Of a DNA stretch of 64,000 nt, positions 48,476-59,785 are shown piece after piece. The notes beneath the pieces were generated by a model. It was not told the DNA's origin. It searched no databases and saw only the letters and a list, made by a program, of their open reading frames with translations. The number at the start of each line of letters is the position of its first letter. The first letter of the stretch is position 1. Both the position numbers and the translations under genes were made by a program. Origin of the DNA: Capsicum annuum. Lineage: Eukaryota > Streptophyta > Magnoliopsida > Solanales > Solanaceae. The DNA is taken from the NCBI RefSeq assembly GCF_002878395.1, contig NC_061121.1, positions 16,024,753 to 16,088,752 of the forward strand. The letters are read 5' to 3'.

Positions 48476-49880
48476 TCAGTTCAGAGTCAGGAAGTAGAGG
48501 TTTTCTCCCAAGGGGGAGATGGTGTTCTTCATTTTCAAGGTCGTTTGTGTGTTCCCGGTGTAGATGACTTAAGGCAGTGAATTCTTGAAGAAGCGCATGG
48601 TGTACGATACTCTATTCATCCAGGGGCCACTAAGATGTACCGCGACTTGAAGGAGATCTATTGGTAGAGTGGGATGAAGAGGGATGTTGCAGAGTTTATG
48701 GCTAAGTGCTCTACATATCAGCGGATTAAGATAGAGCATCAAAAACCTAGTGGTTCCATGCAGGAGTTCACTATTCCTACTTAGAAGTGGGAAGAAGTAA
48801 ACATGGACTTCGTGATGGGTTTGCCTACAACACGTCATCAGCATGATTCAGTTTATGTTATTGTAGACAGAATGACCAAGTCAGCTCATTTCCTTCCAGC
48901 TCATACCTCTTACTCAGTCGAGGATTATGCCAAACTTTATATCAGGGAGTTGGTCAGATTACACGGTGTTCCACTATCTATCATCTCAGATAGATGTACC
49001 CAGTTTACCTGTCACTTCTAGAAAGTGTTCCAAAAGGGTCTTGGTACCCAAGTTCATCTCAGTACACCATTTCATCCTCAGATAGATGGTTAAGAAGAAA
49101 CGACCATTCAGACACTAGAAAATATGCTAAGGGCGTGTGCAATTTATTTCAAGGGAAGCTGGGATGACCACTTGCCTTTGATTGAGTTCGCATACAACAA
49201 CAGCTATCACTCCAGTATTCAGATAGCTCCATTCGAAGCTCTCTATAATAGGAGATGTAGGTCTCTAATCGGTTGGTTTGAAGTTAGTGAGACCGCAATC
49301 ATTGGGCCTAACTTAATATTCTATGCCTTAGAGAAAGTTCAGCTAATCAGAGAAAGACTCCAGGCAGCTCAGATCCAAACAAATTTTTATGCAGATATTC
49401 GTAGAAAGGATCTCGAATTTGAGGTCGATGATTATGTCAATCTCAAGATCTCTCCCATGAAGGGATTGAAGAGAATTGGCAAGAAGGAAAAGATCAGTCC
49501 CCGATATGTTGTTCCCTTCAGGAATCTCAGTCGCTTCGGCAAGGTAGCCTATGAGCTCGAATTGCCTTCAGATTTAGCCTTAGTTCACCAGTCTTCCATG
49601 TCTCTTTACTCAAGAAGTGCATAGGTGACCCAGCAATTGTAGTCCCTATTTAGTGTGTTGACATTCAGAATAGCCTCTCTTATGAAGAGATTCTAGTCGA
49701 AATCCTTGACTATTAGACTCGTAGGCTGAGGAACAAAAAATTCCCTCTAGTCAAGGTTCTTTGGCAGAATCAGTCCATGAAGGGAGATACTTGGGAAGAA
49801 GAAGCAGACATTCAAACCAAGTACCCTCATATTTTCTCTGCTAATTCAGGCTTAGCTCGAGGTAACCATTTTTCTTAAGC
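48476..49880 (+). pseudogene. G5 integrase with chromodomain-like tail
   Basis: Zinc head at about 48595-48760: histidines in EAHG and IHPGATKM, then CSTY where C-x-x-C is usual, so the last cysteine is Tyr. Catalytic core: MDFVMGLPTT (first Asp), then SIISDRCTQF (second Asp), then DG-stop-EETTIQ holding the Glu. C-terminal part LPLIEFAYNNSYHSSIQIAP, RRCRSLIGWFEVSE and LEFEVDDYVNLKISPMKG, then in decayed frames WQNQSMKGDTWEEE-like text near 49760-49830, similar to chromodomain ends. Stops are at Trp, Gln and Arg positions. Integrase would insert the DNA copy; the reverse ORF at 48569 is a shadow. Confidence 0.9.
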
Positions 49881-50123
49881 TTATTCATTTACATGTTCAA
49901 AATTCTAGTATAAAATTGGTATCAAGTATCAGTGCATATCTTATCATGCATTCATGAGTTCAAATTATCAGTCATTCATCAGATATGTATGTTCAATTGG
50001 GCTATATTCAGTTTAGAATTCAATTCAGTCCTAAAATCATGTGCCAGTTGAGCATAATCAGTGTATTCGTCATTTTATCTTTTCTCCCCTCTCAAGCAGT
50101 CATCATTCGAGGACGAATGTTTT

Positions 50124-50138
50124 CAGGGAGGAGATATT
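50124..50138 (+). other. G5 polypurine tract
   Basis: CAGGGAGGAGATAT immediately precedes the 3' LTR at 50139, after the CATTCGAGGACGAATG block seen before other LTRs here. Confidence 0.8.
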
Positions 50139-53100
50139 GTAATACCCCAAAAAAAATCCAAACCAATATTAGAGCCATTACCAAGCTCATGCATAGTACA
50201 TCATGGTTCTTTTATAGTTTTAAGAGTAGGTTATATGTATATTAAGGCTTCAAATAACTCTCAGCTGTCAGATGAATCAAAGCATTCCTTACCAATTGAA
50301 TTCTTGAGAAGGATATTGGTATAGTCAACTTCAAATGACCATATCTCTCATTATCCTTGGAATTTTTTAGATCATGACCTATCAACAGATAGATAATTAT
50401 ATTATCTTTCCAACAATACCAATTTCTCCAAAATCTGATATCGAAGGAAAGAGTTATTCCTATTTTACTCTAGCACGTCAGACTGAAAACAGTGTGACGA
50501 CATTCGTGGTAGCTTAGCACATTTGTGACACCCTATCATGAAGGTCGTCAGTATTAGGAAGAAAGCAGATCCTAAGTGATGACATTCGTTGTAGCTTACC
50601 ATGTTTGTGATTCCCTATCACGAAGGTCGTCAGCCTTAGGCAGAAACCAGCTCCTAAGTAATGACATTCATGGTAGCTTACCACAATTGTGATGCCCTAT
50701 CACGAAGGTCGTCAGCCTTAGGCAGAAATCAGCTTCTAATTGATGAAATTCGTGGTAGCTTACCACATTTGTGATGCCCTATCATGAAGGTCATCAGCCT
50801 TAGGAAGAAACCAGCTTCTAAGTGACGACATTCGTGGTAGCTTACCACATTTGTGATGCCTTGTCAAAAATGTTGTCAGGTTTAGGAAGAAACCATCAAT
50901 TCCAGATCTTGTGTGACAACATTTTTGATGGCTTGTCACATTTTTGATGCCTTGTCACAAATATCATCAGCTATGATTTTCAGCAACTGGGAATTTATTT
51001 CATAAGGGTATTTTGGTCTTTTTCTTCACCTTCCATGACTTATAACCCAAAAGACGCAATTTTTCCCATTTGTCTTCAGTTAAGCATCTTAAAAACCCTC
51101 TCTTACACTCTCAACCATAAGATTAGGGTTTTAGCTCAATATCATCTCCTCAAGAGCAAGCCTAAGGAATTCTTCAAGAACCTTCAGAAACAATAGATCT
51201 CTTTCAAAATTCAATCACTAAGGTATGTGTAGTGTTCATCTATGGATCCAATCCATTCATAGAGCTCAAGAACCATGTTTTAAATATTATTTTGTAAACT
51301 TTTTGTGGTGATATGAGTATGTACATCTTGACGATTGTTGTTTAAGTTTCAAGGTGATGTCTAAAGGTGTTTTCTTTGAATATATATGTTTATTAATTGA
51401 AAACCATGAACTTTAGGTGGTTTAATATGGTGCAAGTATGAAACTCACCTATGCCTTAAAGAATGCATGCAAGGTGTTTGATAAAATGCTTAGGATGCTA
51501 GAAATTCATGTTTTTATGGTTCTATGATGTCTAAATGACAAGTCTATGTTAGCTATATACTTCAATATGAATTCTGTACTTTTCATGTGTTGCTATTGTG
51601 GTGGTATGAAGCATGCAAGATAATGGAGATATACAAATTGTACATAAAATATACATCCATGCATTCCCTACAATGTTTAAGATGTTGAATAACTATATGA
51701 AATATGATATCCCCTACTTATGTTAATATGAATTGTGGACTCCAATCTTATGATCAAGTCAGTCATGTTGTGTCAATTTCCTTCCATCGAGTCCCGGGGG
51801 TATTCGTACCTGAAAACTATAGTTGTGTGCCTAAAGCCATGTCATGTTTCACGATATACAAAATCAAGCCATGATTTAGTAGAATTCAGTTATTCATGTG
51901 ACTCAGAAAACCTCATAGTCTCAATCAGTTATCAGATATCAGTAGTATTCCATCAGTCAATGGAATTCATTAAGTTTCACTTACATACAGTCAGTTAAAT
52001 CATGTTCAGTCTCTTCAGATGGGAGTAGGAGTTAGCACCGAGTGAACCCAAGGATGGGAATTCACCTTTATATGAGGGTGTAATTCTTAGAAGTCATCCT
52101 TGCATTCTAGAACTATGTAGCCAGCATAGGTTGAGACATCGCAGCTTTTTATATGATGGTAGATGAGGTGGCTTAACATGTTATATGAGGGTTCCCACCG
52201 TTCTCACTAGAGTTACCTGTTATATGAGGGTTGCTCACATGTTGTCCTTACTAGTGGCACGGTATTGACACCCTTTCAGTCAGGGCAGAGATTGAACCCC
52301 ATCTTTGCCATAATGGCACATATGGGGCATGTCGGTTAAAAAACTACCTCCCATAATTTTAGTATCAATCTCAGTAAAAAAACTCATACAGTTCTTCAGA
52401 TATCAGTAAACTTGGACTGTTAGATACAGTCAAATTCAGTTATAGCACAGGACTCAGGGAGTTTTACCAGATTCAGGACTGTTAGACACAATTGCTCATG
52501 TTATCAGAACTACAGTTCCAGTCATGTATTATCATATAGATTTAGCTACAACGTACTAACATCTCAGTTACTATGTATGTATATTTGTACTCTTACGTTC
52601 ATATCAGTCAGTCAATTAGCATTATTCATGCATGTAAACCCTTTGCATTAGCCTACCTCACTCGTATACTCAATACTCCTGTTGTACTGACACATTTTCA
52701 CTATGGTGCTTTTTTTTTCATGTTACACCATAGGTTCAGAGACACGAGCTCCAGACCAACAGTAGCAGTAGCATTTCCAGTCGCAGAGATTCAGTGAGTC
52801 CTCTTCATTCGAGGACAATATGATTTGATTTATTCATTATTATTTTAGCTAGTTATCAGTTTACGGAGTTAGTTGGAGACATGTTCCTTCAACTCCTTAT
52901 TTCGATAGTACTTAGAGGCATTCAGATTCAGTATTAAAACTTATGTTCAGATTTGATTTAATTTTCAGCTGTTTTGGGAATCTTTCACCCATATGGATAT
53001 TTTGTTTTGACAGATTCTTTAGTTAGTTAAACCTTATGGCCTACATGTTTATGTTTTCCACATTATTATGTTATATATGCAGTGTACAGGTATAAATATC

Positions 53101-53178
53101 ATTCATGGGTTAGCTTGTGGTCTCTCGGGGTCATGAGCACCGTGTAGCATTCTGATTCAGAAAAATCAGAGCATTACA
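50139..53178 (+). repeat. G5 3' LTR
   Basis: Partner of 41962-45004, from TGTAATACCCCAAAAAAAAT to GAGCATTACA. Holds the same 82-bp array (about 50500-50975) and the same end block AGCACCGTGTAGCATT. The 51735, 52573 and 49985-50324 frames are chance ORFs in or across LTR. Confidence 0.93.
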
Positions 53179-53540
53179 TATTAAGTCTAGTACAAGTATA
53201 GGGGTTAAGAGTAGGTCAAATATAAGTACCTATAAACATAAATATAACAAATCATACCTACTCCGGTGGAAGGTCGGCAAGTCAGAGCTGGCACTCTCAT
53301 CAGTGCGGTAGCGGTAGTGGAAATCAGTAGTGTTTGGTGCGATGTGTGTGTGATGCGCGATGTGTATATGTGTGTGTTAATTTGGGGGAAATTTTTTTGT
53401 TTATTATATTGGTTTGGGGTCGGATCGAGTAGGTTCGGGTCGGGTAGGACTTGTAGTAGGCTGTCAATTTGCCACATGTTATCAGCTTTTACAAAATTAT
53501 AGGCAAAATTAAATATAAATGTTTCGATTTAAGTTTAAAA
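53179..53540 (-). other. GC-richer CACTA segment, candidate transposase first exon
   Basis: Between G5 and the subterminal repeats, 53255-53470 is markedly richer in G and C than its surroundings. On the minus strand it has a C-rich stretch (CCTACCCGACCCGAACC) and then CCGGAGTAG followed by GTATGATT, a plausible splice donor (about 53255). CACTA elements often have a GC-rich non-coding or short first exon next to the 5' end; that match is inference. The overlapping ORFs on both strands have no family features. Confidence 0.4.
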
Positions 53541-54097
53541 AAAGTTACTATTGGAAAACGATCACATGTGGTCAAATTTTTTAGAAAAATTTAAACCATA
53601 TAATTAGTTATTTTATCATCATATTAACACGAGTAGTATATTGCCTTAATCGTATAGTAATATCAATGCATTTTACATAGAACAAATTTTTGGTTAATTA
53701 GATTTTAAATACGATATTATATATAATATACAAATGGAAAAAGGCAATTAAAATAGGGTTGGGTCGGGTCATTAACAGGTCTTACCAAAATATGTAGCTG
53801 ATTTATTTTTATAAAAAAAGAAAACATCAATCAAAAAATGAACACTTGTGGCCAATTTTTTTAAAAAAAAATGAACACTTGTGGTCGATTTTTAATAAAA
53901 AATAAAATTTTACTAAATTGTATAATATTTATAAAAACATCGAAATAATTTAATGCAATGTGTATATATGTAAATCAGATAATTAGTTATTTTATCATCA
54001 CATTAATATGAGTAGTATATTTCCTCAATCGTACAATAATATTAATGAATTTTTCAAAATACGATAAATTTTTGGTTAATTATCTTTTAAATGAAAA

Positions 54098-54099
<2 letters not shown>

Positions 54100-54137
<38 letters not shown>
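54100..54137. repeat. TA microsatellite
   Basis: Nineteen TA units in CACTA non-coding DNA. The ORF at 54045 that includes it is not a gene. Confidence 0.92.
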
Positions 54138-54140
<3 letters not shown>

Positions 54141-54509
54141 CAAAATATTTTGATATATAGATTCAATTATCTAACTTTCAATTACTGCATACGTCACTAC
54201 ATGAGATATACGTATAGATACATATATCCAATTGTCTATCAGCTTTCACATATACTCAGATGAATTATCGGTTAGTTTATCTTATGTCATTAATATACCT
54301 TCACTATATAATAAGTATATAATATATATATCTATATAATATATATATATATATACCTATACATACAAACAGATATACACACTATTGACTATATATATCA
54401 AGTTCTAAATACATACTATTGTTACTTCTGCCTTTTCAAAACAAGGTATTCAATATGTTTGGATAGATTCTGCTAGGTTTTGACTACATCTTTCATCAAT
54501 TGATCAATG

Positions 54510-54516
<7 letters not shown>

Positions 54517-54542
<26 letters not shown>
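54517..54542. repeat. CA microsatellite followed by TA
   Basis: About thirteen CA units followed by ATATATAT in AT-rich CACTA DNA. Confidence 0.92.
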
Positions 54543-54555
<13 letters not shown>

Positions 54556-55722
54556 CATATGTATATATATATATACATCCACAAGTATATTACCTTATAA
54601 TAGAACACATTCATTATATTCTGATGAATTATTGGTTATATATTATATTATTATGACTGCAATACTAGCATAATATCATTATCTCAACGGTATAATATAT
54701 ATATATATATATGCATATAACTATTATACAAAGATTATACATGTTTAACGTCATTTAACGTATATACAAAGGAAAATATTTATTTTATATCTCAAAACAT
54801 AAGTAAAAGATAAAGATTATGTTTAACGTAATTTGTTTATTTCATTTGATATATTTTTTAGTGTAATTATTTCACAAAATTTAAGATTGATTGATTTTTA
54901 GTATTATTATATTGGTTACCGACTATGTGTGATCAGTTTAATTTCAAAAAATAATATATTAGATTATACATATAATTATTTTTAATAAAAAAGAACACAA
55001 GTGGTCGGTTTCCTAAAAATTATTTACTTATTTTTTATTTTTTTAATTTCAAAACAGACCACAAGTGGTCGGTTTTTTAAAATTATTTTCTTTTTATTTT
55101 AGCTAAAAACCCACCATAAGTGGTCGGTTTTTAAAAATTGTTTTCCTTTTATTTTAATTAAAAACAGACTAAAAGCCGTCAGTTCTTTAAAATTATTTTC
55201 CTTTTTTATTTTATTGCGGTCGATTTTTAAAATTTTTTTTTTTTAATTAAAATCGACCACAAGTGATCATTTTTTTAAAATTATTTTCGTCTTTTATTTT
55301 AATTAAAAACCGACCACAAGTGGTCGGTTTTTAAAATTTATTTTCTTTTTATTTTAATAAAAAAATCGACCACATGTGGTCGTTTTTTTAAGATTATTCT
55401 CTTTTTTATTTTAATTAAAAATCTACCACAAATGGTTGGTGTTTTAAAATTAGTTTCTTTTTATTTTAATTAAAAACTGACCACCTTGTGGTCGGTTTAT
55501 TAAAATTATTTTTTAAATAAAACCGACCACAAGTGATCTATTTTTGTATTTTGTATTTTTTATTTGTAAAAGAAATAATAATTAATATAAAATTTACTGA
55601 AATGATTATTTTGAAATTTTAAAATATAAAAGCAAACACATGTGGTCGCTTTTTATAAAAAAATTTTAAAAATGAAAAACCGACCACAATTTGTGGTCGG
55701 GTTTTTGTTGTCGAAAATCCTG

Positions 55723-55737
55723 ATTTTTTTAGTAGTG
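55723..55737 (-). repeat. CACTA right terminal inverted repeat
   Basis: Reverse complement CACTACTAAAAAAAT, the canonical CACTA start, followed on the plus strand by target duplication TTG (55738-55740). Confidence 0.9.
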
Positions 55738-55740
55738 TTG

Positions 55741-56257
55741 TATGTTTTATTTTCTATTTTTGTTAGTCATCCTATGATATCTACTGAGTACAAGTGGACC
55801 GTACTCACTCCTACTTCACCCTTACGATGCAAATTCAGGTTCGGGTACGCCCCACGTTGCTTAACTAGGGCGATTATTGGAGCTCTCAAGGTAGTTGATG
55901 ATTTTCCAACATCCGAATGTCTTATACTACCTTTTTCTAGAGATTATGCCTTTGTTTTCTTTTCAGAGACGATAGAGTTTTTCCTGTATTTTGATATCTC
56001 ATGTATTTCTTTGGATTCGAGTTGTACTAGATATGTTCTTATACTACTGACACCAGGTTTTGGGAGTTATGGCTGCGTATGTTGATTTTATTCTTTTCGC
56101 TTTTATCATATCTATGTGGTTCGGCTTCGTTATAGAAGCCTTGACTTGGGGCATTTGTATCTTTTTTCCTTTGTGTATCAATTGTAGTGATAGACTTACT
56201 TGTCAAGGTTCGCCGTGACAAGTGACATCATTATCCTTGTATTTTTGGGTCGTGACA
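55741..56257 (+). mobile_element. Gypsy LTR, right part, resuming after the CACTA element
   Basis: Continuation of 22924-25332. Contains a typical LTR 3' region (GAGTACAAGTGGACCGTACTC, then CAGGTTCGGGTACGCCCC) and ends GTATTTTTGGGTCGTGACA, the counterpart of the TGTAACGACC start. Total LTR length without the insertion is about 2.9 kb. The 147-aa frame 55642-56085 runs across the CACTA end into this LTR and is not a gene. Confidence 0.8.
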
Positions 56258-57030
56258 TGTGAAGATTTTTAATAAATTGCAAAATTTTCAAATCACTTCT
56301 CAAAGATCCTTCACACATTAATATAAGAATTTCAACATAACATATACCACCAAAAGTTTCAAGTTTCAAGTGGTTAATGGATTGCCAATTTTGCGTTTGT
56401 CATGAACTACCTCTTTTCCTTGCTACTAGAGGCTAAGAGAGATACGTCGGTTTGAACCATATTTGTAGTATGATTATTTTTATTATTTTTTCTACATTTA
56501 AAATCTTTTCTTATTTTGAAAGTTAAATCTTTAGAAAATCTTTGATTACTTACTTAAAAATTTAAAAAGTTTGGTTCTTCTTGTAATTTTTCTTATTCTA
56601 ACTCTTTCATATTTATTTTTAGATTTTTTAAATCTTCTTAAAATCATCTTTAGTTATTTAAAATTTTTAAACTAATGATAAAGATATTAATTTTCATTAA
56701 TTTTGATGGCTTCTAATAAATAAAGATTTTACTATAAATATTTAATTAATTTTCAACTTATAAATATTAAAAAGTACTGAAAATGATTTTATCTAAAGCA
56801 TAGACTTTCAATGGATGGCAAAATTTTCAAAATATTTCTAACCCCCTTCACACTTTTAACATATTCAATATTAGATATAGACTATAGATTATGCAGTATA
56901 GATAGACTATATATAGATATAGATTATACACAACGATATAGATAGATTGTAGATTATAGATATAGATATAGATTATACATATATAATATATTCTATATAC
57001 AGATTATAGATTTTATATAAATAAACACAC

Positions 57031-57067
<37 letters not shown>

Positions 57068-57200
57068 AAATGAATAAAAGGTGCTTTGTAGACAAGAAAT
57101 TGCATGCCATAGACCCAAATATGGGTGGCTTTAGATATTTGACCCCAAATAAGAATGTCTTTGAAGAATAGCCTTCTTTACTTTTTAATATATTAAAAGT
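56258..57200. other. AT-rich sequence with a diverged direct repeat and TA/GATA-rich stretch
   Basis: No gene seen. TTGCAAAATTTTCAAATCAC (56277) recurs as ATGGCAAAATTTTCAAAAT (56816), each followed by CCTTCACAC. From 56875 to 57065 the sequence is built from TATAGAT and TATA units, ending in a TA microsatellite (57032-57063). Confidence 0.6.
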
Positions 57201-57660
57201 ACTATTTTGCCCCTCTACACCTCAAATATATTTTTAAACTTTTCATACTCATTTATCTCTCAAATTTTATTTTTTATTATTTTCACTTTTTTTTCTTTTA
57301 CTTTTATTATTCTACTTTTTTTTTTACTTTTTTATCTTTTCCTTTCAATTTATTATTCTCTTTTTATTATTTTCAGTTTTTATTTTTTCCTTTAAATTTA
57401 TTTTCATATTTTAATTTATTTGTCTCAACCTTTATTTTTTTTCTCAACCATTATCTATTTCTTCATATTTTTCCCTTTTTTAATTTATTTGTCTTTAACC
57501 TTTATTTAGAGTTTTTTTTTTCTCTCTTTTTTCCCAAATTTTTCTCAGATATTCATTCTCGTTGTTCATCTTTTTTCCTCATTTCTCAAATACTCTTTCT
57601 CTTGCTCCTCTTTCTCTTCATTCGATTTCTCTCAAATCTTCAAACTCAATTAACAAAAAA
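57200..57660. repeat. Pyrimidine-rich low-complexity stretch
   Basis: About 450 bp dominated by T with C (TTTTTATTATTTTC-type text, then CTCTTTCTC). It ends in TCAATTAACAAAAAAAAAGG. It could be an ancient leader of a gene or element, but no coding frame follows. The ORF at 57207 is low-complexity. Confidence 0.65.
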
Positions 57661-57864
57661 AAAGGATGTTGCTTTTGATGAAGAAACAGAGTGTCTCTCA
57701 GTAGATGTTGCTTCCAATTCTTCAAAACTTTTCCTTCAAACTTAATTGACATCATTGTTGATATAAGTTTCTATTAAATTTAGTTTATTATTTACATGTA
57801 TTTTACATCAATGTCTGAAGAATTCTCCGTTAGTCTATCTTCCTTTAAATATGTTTATTGTGAG

Positions 57865-58075
57865 CTAATTCTTGCCTCTAGGGCAAGAATTATATAGGAT
57901 CTATCAAATCATTACAGTACAAAGTAGTTTTGACTCTTATCCGTAGGGGTAGTTGTTTCTTGGTGGGATAAGTCTTGCCTTTTGGGCAAGAGTTATTGAG
58001 CATCTATTTAATTAATAGATAATGTGGCAAGACCAATTCTTGCCCATGAGGCATTACTTGTTTCTATGGGGCTCA
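57865..58075. repeat. Outlying degenerate copies of the 108-bp repeat family
   Basis: Two loose copies: TCTTGCCTCTAGGGCAAGAAT (57869-57890) and TCTTGCCTTTTGGGCAAGAGT (57967-57990), the second followed by TCTTGCCCATGAGGCATTAC. They have the same two hairpin modules as the main array at 62.1-63.3 kb. Confidence 0.8.
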
Positions 58076-59325
58076 ATATTTGCATCTATATCAAGATTTA
58101 TAGATCATCTACTGATTTAGTAATATTATGTACAAGTGCTGAATGTTGAAGTCAAATATACCAATAATTAGGTTTTTCTGTTAAGTTTGTTTAACACTTT
58201 AATGTAACCACTTTGTTCTAATTTTGTAAAATGAAATGACTTGAGAATTAGCTTACAAATAGGTACTATTATGATTATTTTTTAGATAAGTTTCAAAGTG
58301 TCCGTGTTAGGTCAGTTACAACTTGTTTGCCTATTTTTTGCATATTTTTATGTGCGTCCCAGATACTGCGTTGCCAAAGGTTTTAGTGTGTAACTTTATT
58401 CCTCCGGCCATTATGCTTATAAACCTCCAGTTTCATGTTCTTTACATTATCTGTTAAGGCTAACTTTGAGTGTCTATATATGTATTACTATAATCCTCTC
58501 TTTTTTAGATAGTGGAAAATTTGTGTGAAGTAGAAGATAGAGAGAGAAGAGGAGTGGGGTAATAGAAAAACAAGTCATTAATTGTAAGTAATGAAGGTAC
58601 CTGAGAAGTTACCTATGAAAGATAAATATGTTTGAACTAGGCAAGACATGCAACATTTAAGCTGTATACTGTTAATGTTATTAGTTAGACAGCTGGATAC
58701 TATCCTTGGAGAAATATCAAATCTCTTAAGAGTCGATACACCCAATGTTTTGCTTTACTGTCATATCATAAGTTAATCCACGTATTGCCTGATGAAAAAT
58801 TAATAGTGGATTTATCTTGGATGATTGAGGTATATGCCAGGTGATATATCCGAATGATAGAGCTAATAGAGCTAGAGTAGGAGCTACAACAACTATAGCA
58901 TAACACTTTTCTTAGATTTAAATCTGTACATGACGAGTTGTAGAAAATTTGAAATAGGAAAATACAAGTGTGAACTGATGAGTGGTGAGTCTATTTGATT
59001 GATATTTATTGTTATCCCAAAGTACAATTAGCTATTTAAGTTGTATACGGTCTTATTCATCCCTCAATTTGTAAGTAATTCAGAGTAATAATTGAATTTG
59101 TAGTGTTGTAGGCTATGGTCGACCAAATAATGAAATATATAATACTAACTCACTTTATAAAAGAAATGTAGGCCAGTGACAGCTTGTTTGCCTGTTTTGT
59201 GCATGTTTTTATATGTGTCCCAGATACTGTGCTGCCAAAGGTGTTAGTGTATTAATTTATTCCTTTTATCTTTTTTTATTTTTGTTAGAAATCATCTCTA
59301 TAAGCTTCTAGCTTGGCTATTTGTG
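58076..59325. other. Unassigned sequence with a duplicated block
   Basis: No gene is recognised. A block around 58310-58460 (CTTGTTTGCCTATTTTTTGC, CCCAGATACTG, GCCAAAGGTTTTAGTGT) recurs at 59170-59270 and again in part at 59345-59390 (ATAAGCCTTTAGCTTCATAT). This points to an old, rearranged repetitive element of unknown type. Confidence 0.5.
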
Positions 59326-59575
59326 CTTTTTGGTCGTTTTCTCTGGCCATTGTACTTATAAGCCTTTAGCTTCATATTCTTTACATTGTCAAAGCGCTAA
59401 CTAGTTGGATTGGTTCCAATTATTACTTAATTTACATATGATAAGCACTTAATAGTAGGCTTTCAATTTTCCACGTTGTGATTATTGTTAGCTTTTAAGA
59501 GAGAGCTGGCTTTGTGTACATCTTCTCCAGCTTACCCTCAATGGCTCAACTTTATCTCCAACGCTTGCTGAAGTT
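59326..59575. repeat. Copy 1 of a dispersed repeat of about 240 bp
   Basis: Matches 60430-60672 along its length: AACTAGTTGGATTGGTTCCA, GTGATTATT, GCACATCTTCTCCA-type text and CCCTCAATGGCTCAACTT. The SINE begins just where the similarity stops (after CGCTTGCTGAAG). Confidence 0.8.
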
Positions 59576-59785
59576 GTTGGACCCTGGTGATGGGTTGAAA
59601 GTGCACATACCTTGACTAATATCTAATTCAGTGGGGTACTGCCAACAACAAGTACTAGGTAACTCTATCCATCAAGGCTAGAATAGATAGGAAGAAATCA
59701 CCTAGTATTTTTTTCTTCGATGGATTTTGGACATAAGACCTAGTAGTTCTTAAACACTTCATTGGGCACTTGACCACAGTCCCAT
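59576..59785 (-). mobile_element. tRNA-derived SINE
   Basis: On the minus strand it begins GGGACTGTGGTCAAGTGCCC, with an A-box-like TGGTCAAGTG (about 59767-59777). About 40 bp later is a B-box-like TGTCCAAAATCC (59721-59733; consensus GTTCRANNCC). The body contains ACTAGGTGATTTCTTCC and TGTTGTTGGCAGTACCCC, text I recall from SINEs of Solanaceae. About 210 bp. Such elements are copied from RNA polymerase III transcripts by LINE enzymes. No clear target duplication was found. The exact family name is not certain. Confidence 0.7.

Larger units (their letters stand above)
41962..53178 (+). mobile_element. Gypsy element G5, complete with two LTRs, dead
   Basis: 11,217 bp: 5' LTR 41962-45004 (3043 bp), primer site, gag, protease, RT, RNase H, integrase, polypurine tract, 3' LTR 50139-53178 (3040 bp). 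Flanks GATTA (41957-41961) and TATTA (53179-53183) match at 4 of 5 positions, a decayed target duplication. The LTRs differ at about 20 positions in the first 215 bp by my count (about 9%), so the insertion is old. The domain order RT-RNase H-integrase is gypsy. Long LTRs and the integrase tail suggest Del/Tekay (inference). All genes carry stops. Confidence 0.95.
53541..55722. repeat. CACTA right subterminal palindromes
   Basis: About fourteen copies of a palindrome centred on CCGACCACAAGTGGTCGG, sparse from 53560 and dense at 54990-55700, where spacing is about 50-65 bp and spacers are T-rich (TTTTAAAATTATTTTC). Centres differ: AA, AT or longer (ACAATTTGTGG at 55684). Many copies have single changes. 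This is the mirror of the array at the left end. Confidence 0.9.
25333..55737 (-). mobile_element. CACTA (En/Spm) DNA transposon, about 10 kb of own sequence expanded to 30.4 kb by nested retrotransposons
   Basis: Terminal inverted repeats: left CTCTACTAAAAAATAAG, right (reverse complement) CACTACTAAAAAAAAT. The direct 3-bp duplication TTG (25330-25332 and 55738-55740) is the expected CACTA target duplication. Both ends carry many GACCAC..GTGGTC palindromes. Genes are on the minus strand, so the right end is the 5' side: TNP2-type transposase first, then a Transposase_24-type gene near the left end. Five gypsy insertions sit inside. Removing them leaves about 10 kb, normal for a full En/Spm element. 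The left terminus has lost the canonical CACTA (now CTCTA), and both genes are broken, so it is immobile without help. Confidence 0.92.

Noticed and set aside
48569..48844. 91-aa reverse-strand ORF in G5
   Set aside because: Antisense shadow of the integrase zinc head and core start.
55642..56085. 147-aa open frame, one of the longest in the window
   Set aside because: It starts in CACTA subterminal repeats, crosses the terminal inverted repeat and TTG duplication, and ends in a gypsy LTR. A frame across a transposon border has no evolutionary basis.
57207..57395. 62-aa hydrophobic open frame
   Set aside because: Low-complexity T-rich DNA gives Phe/Leu/Ile/Ser runs; no start context or homology signal.
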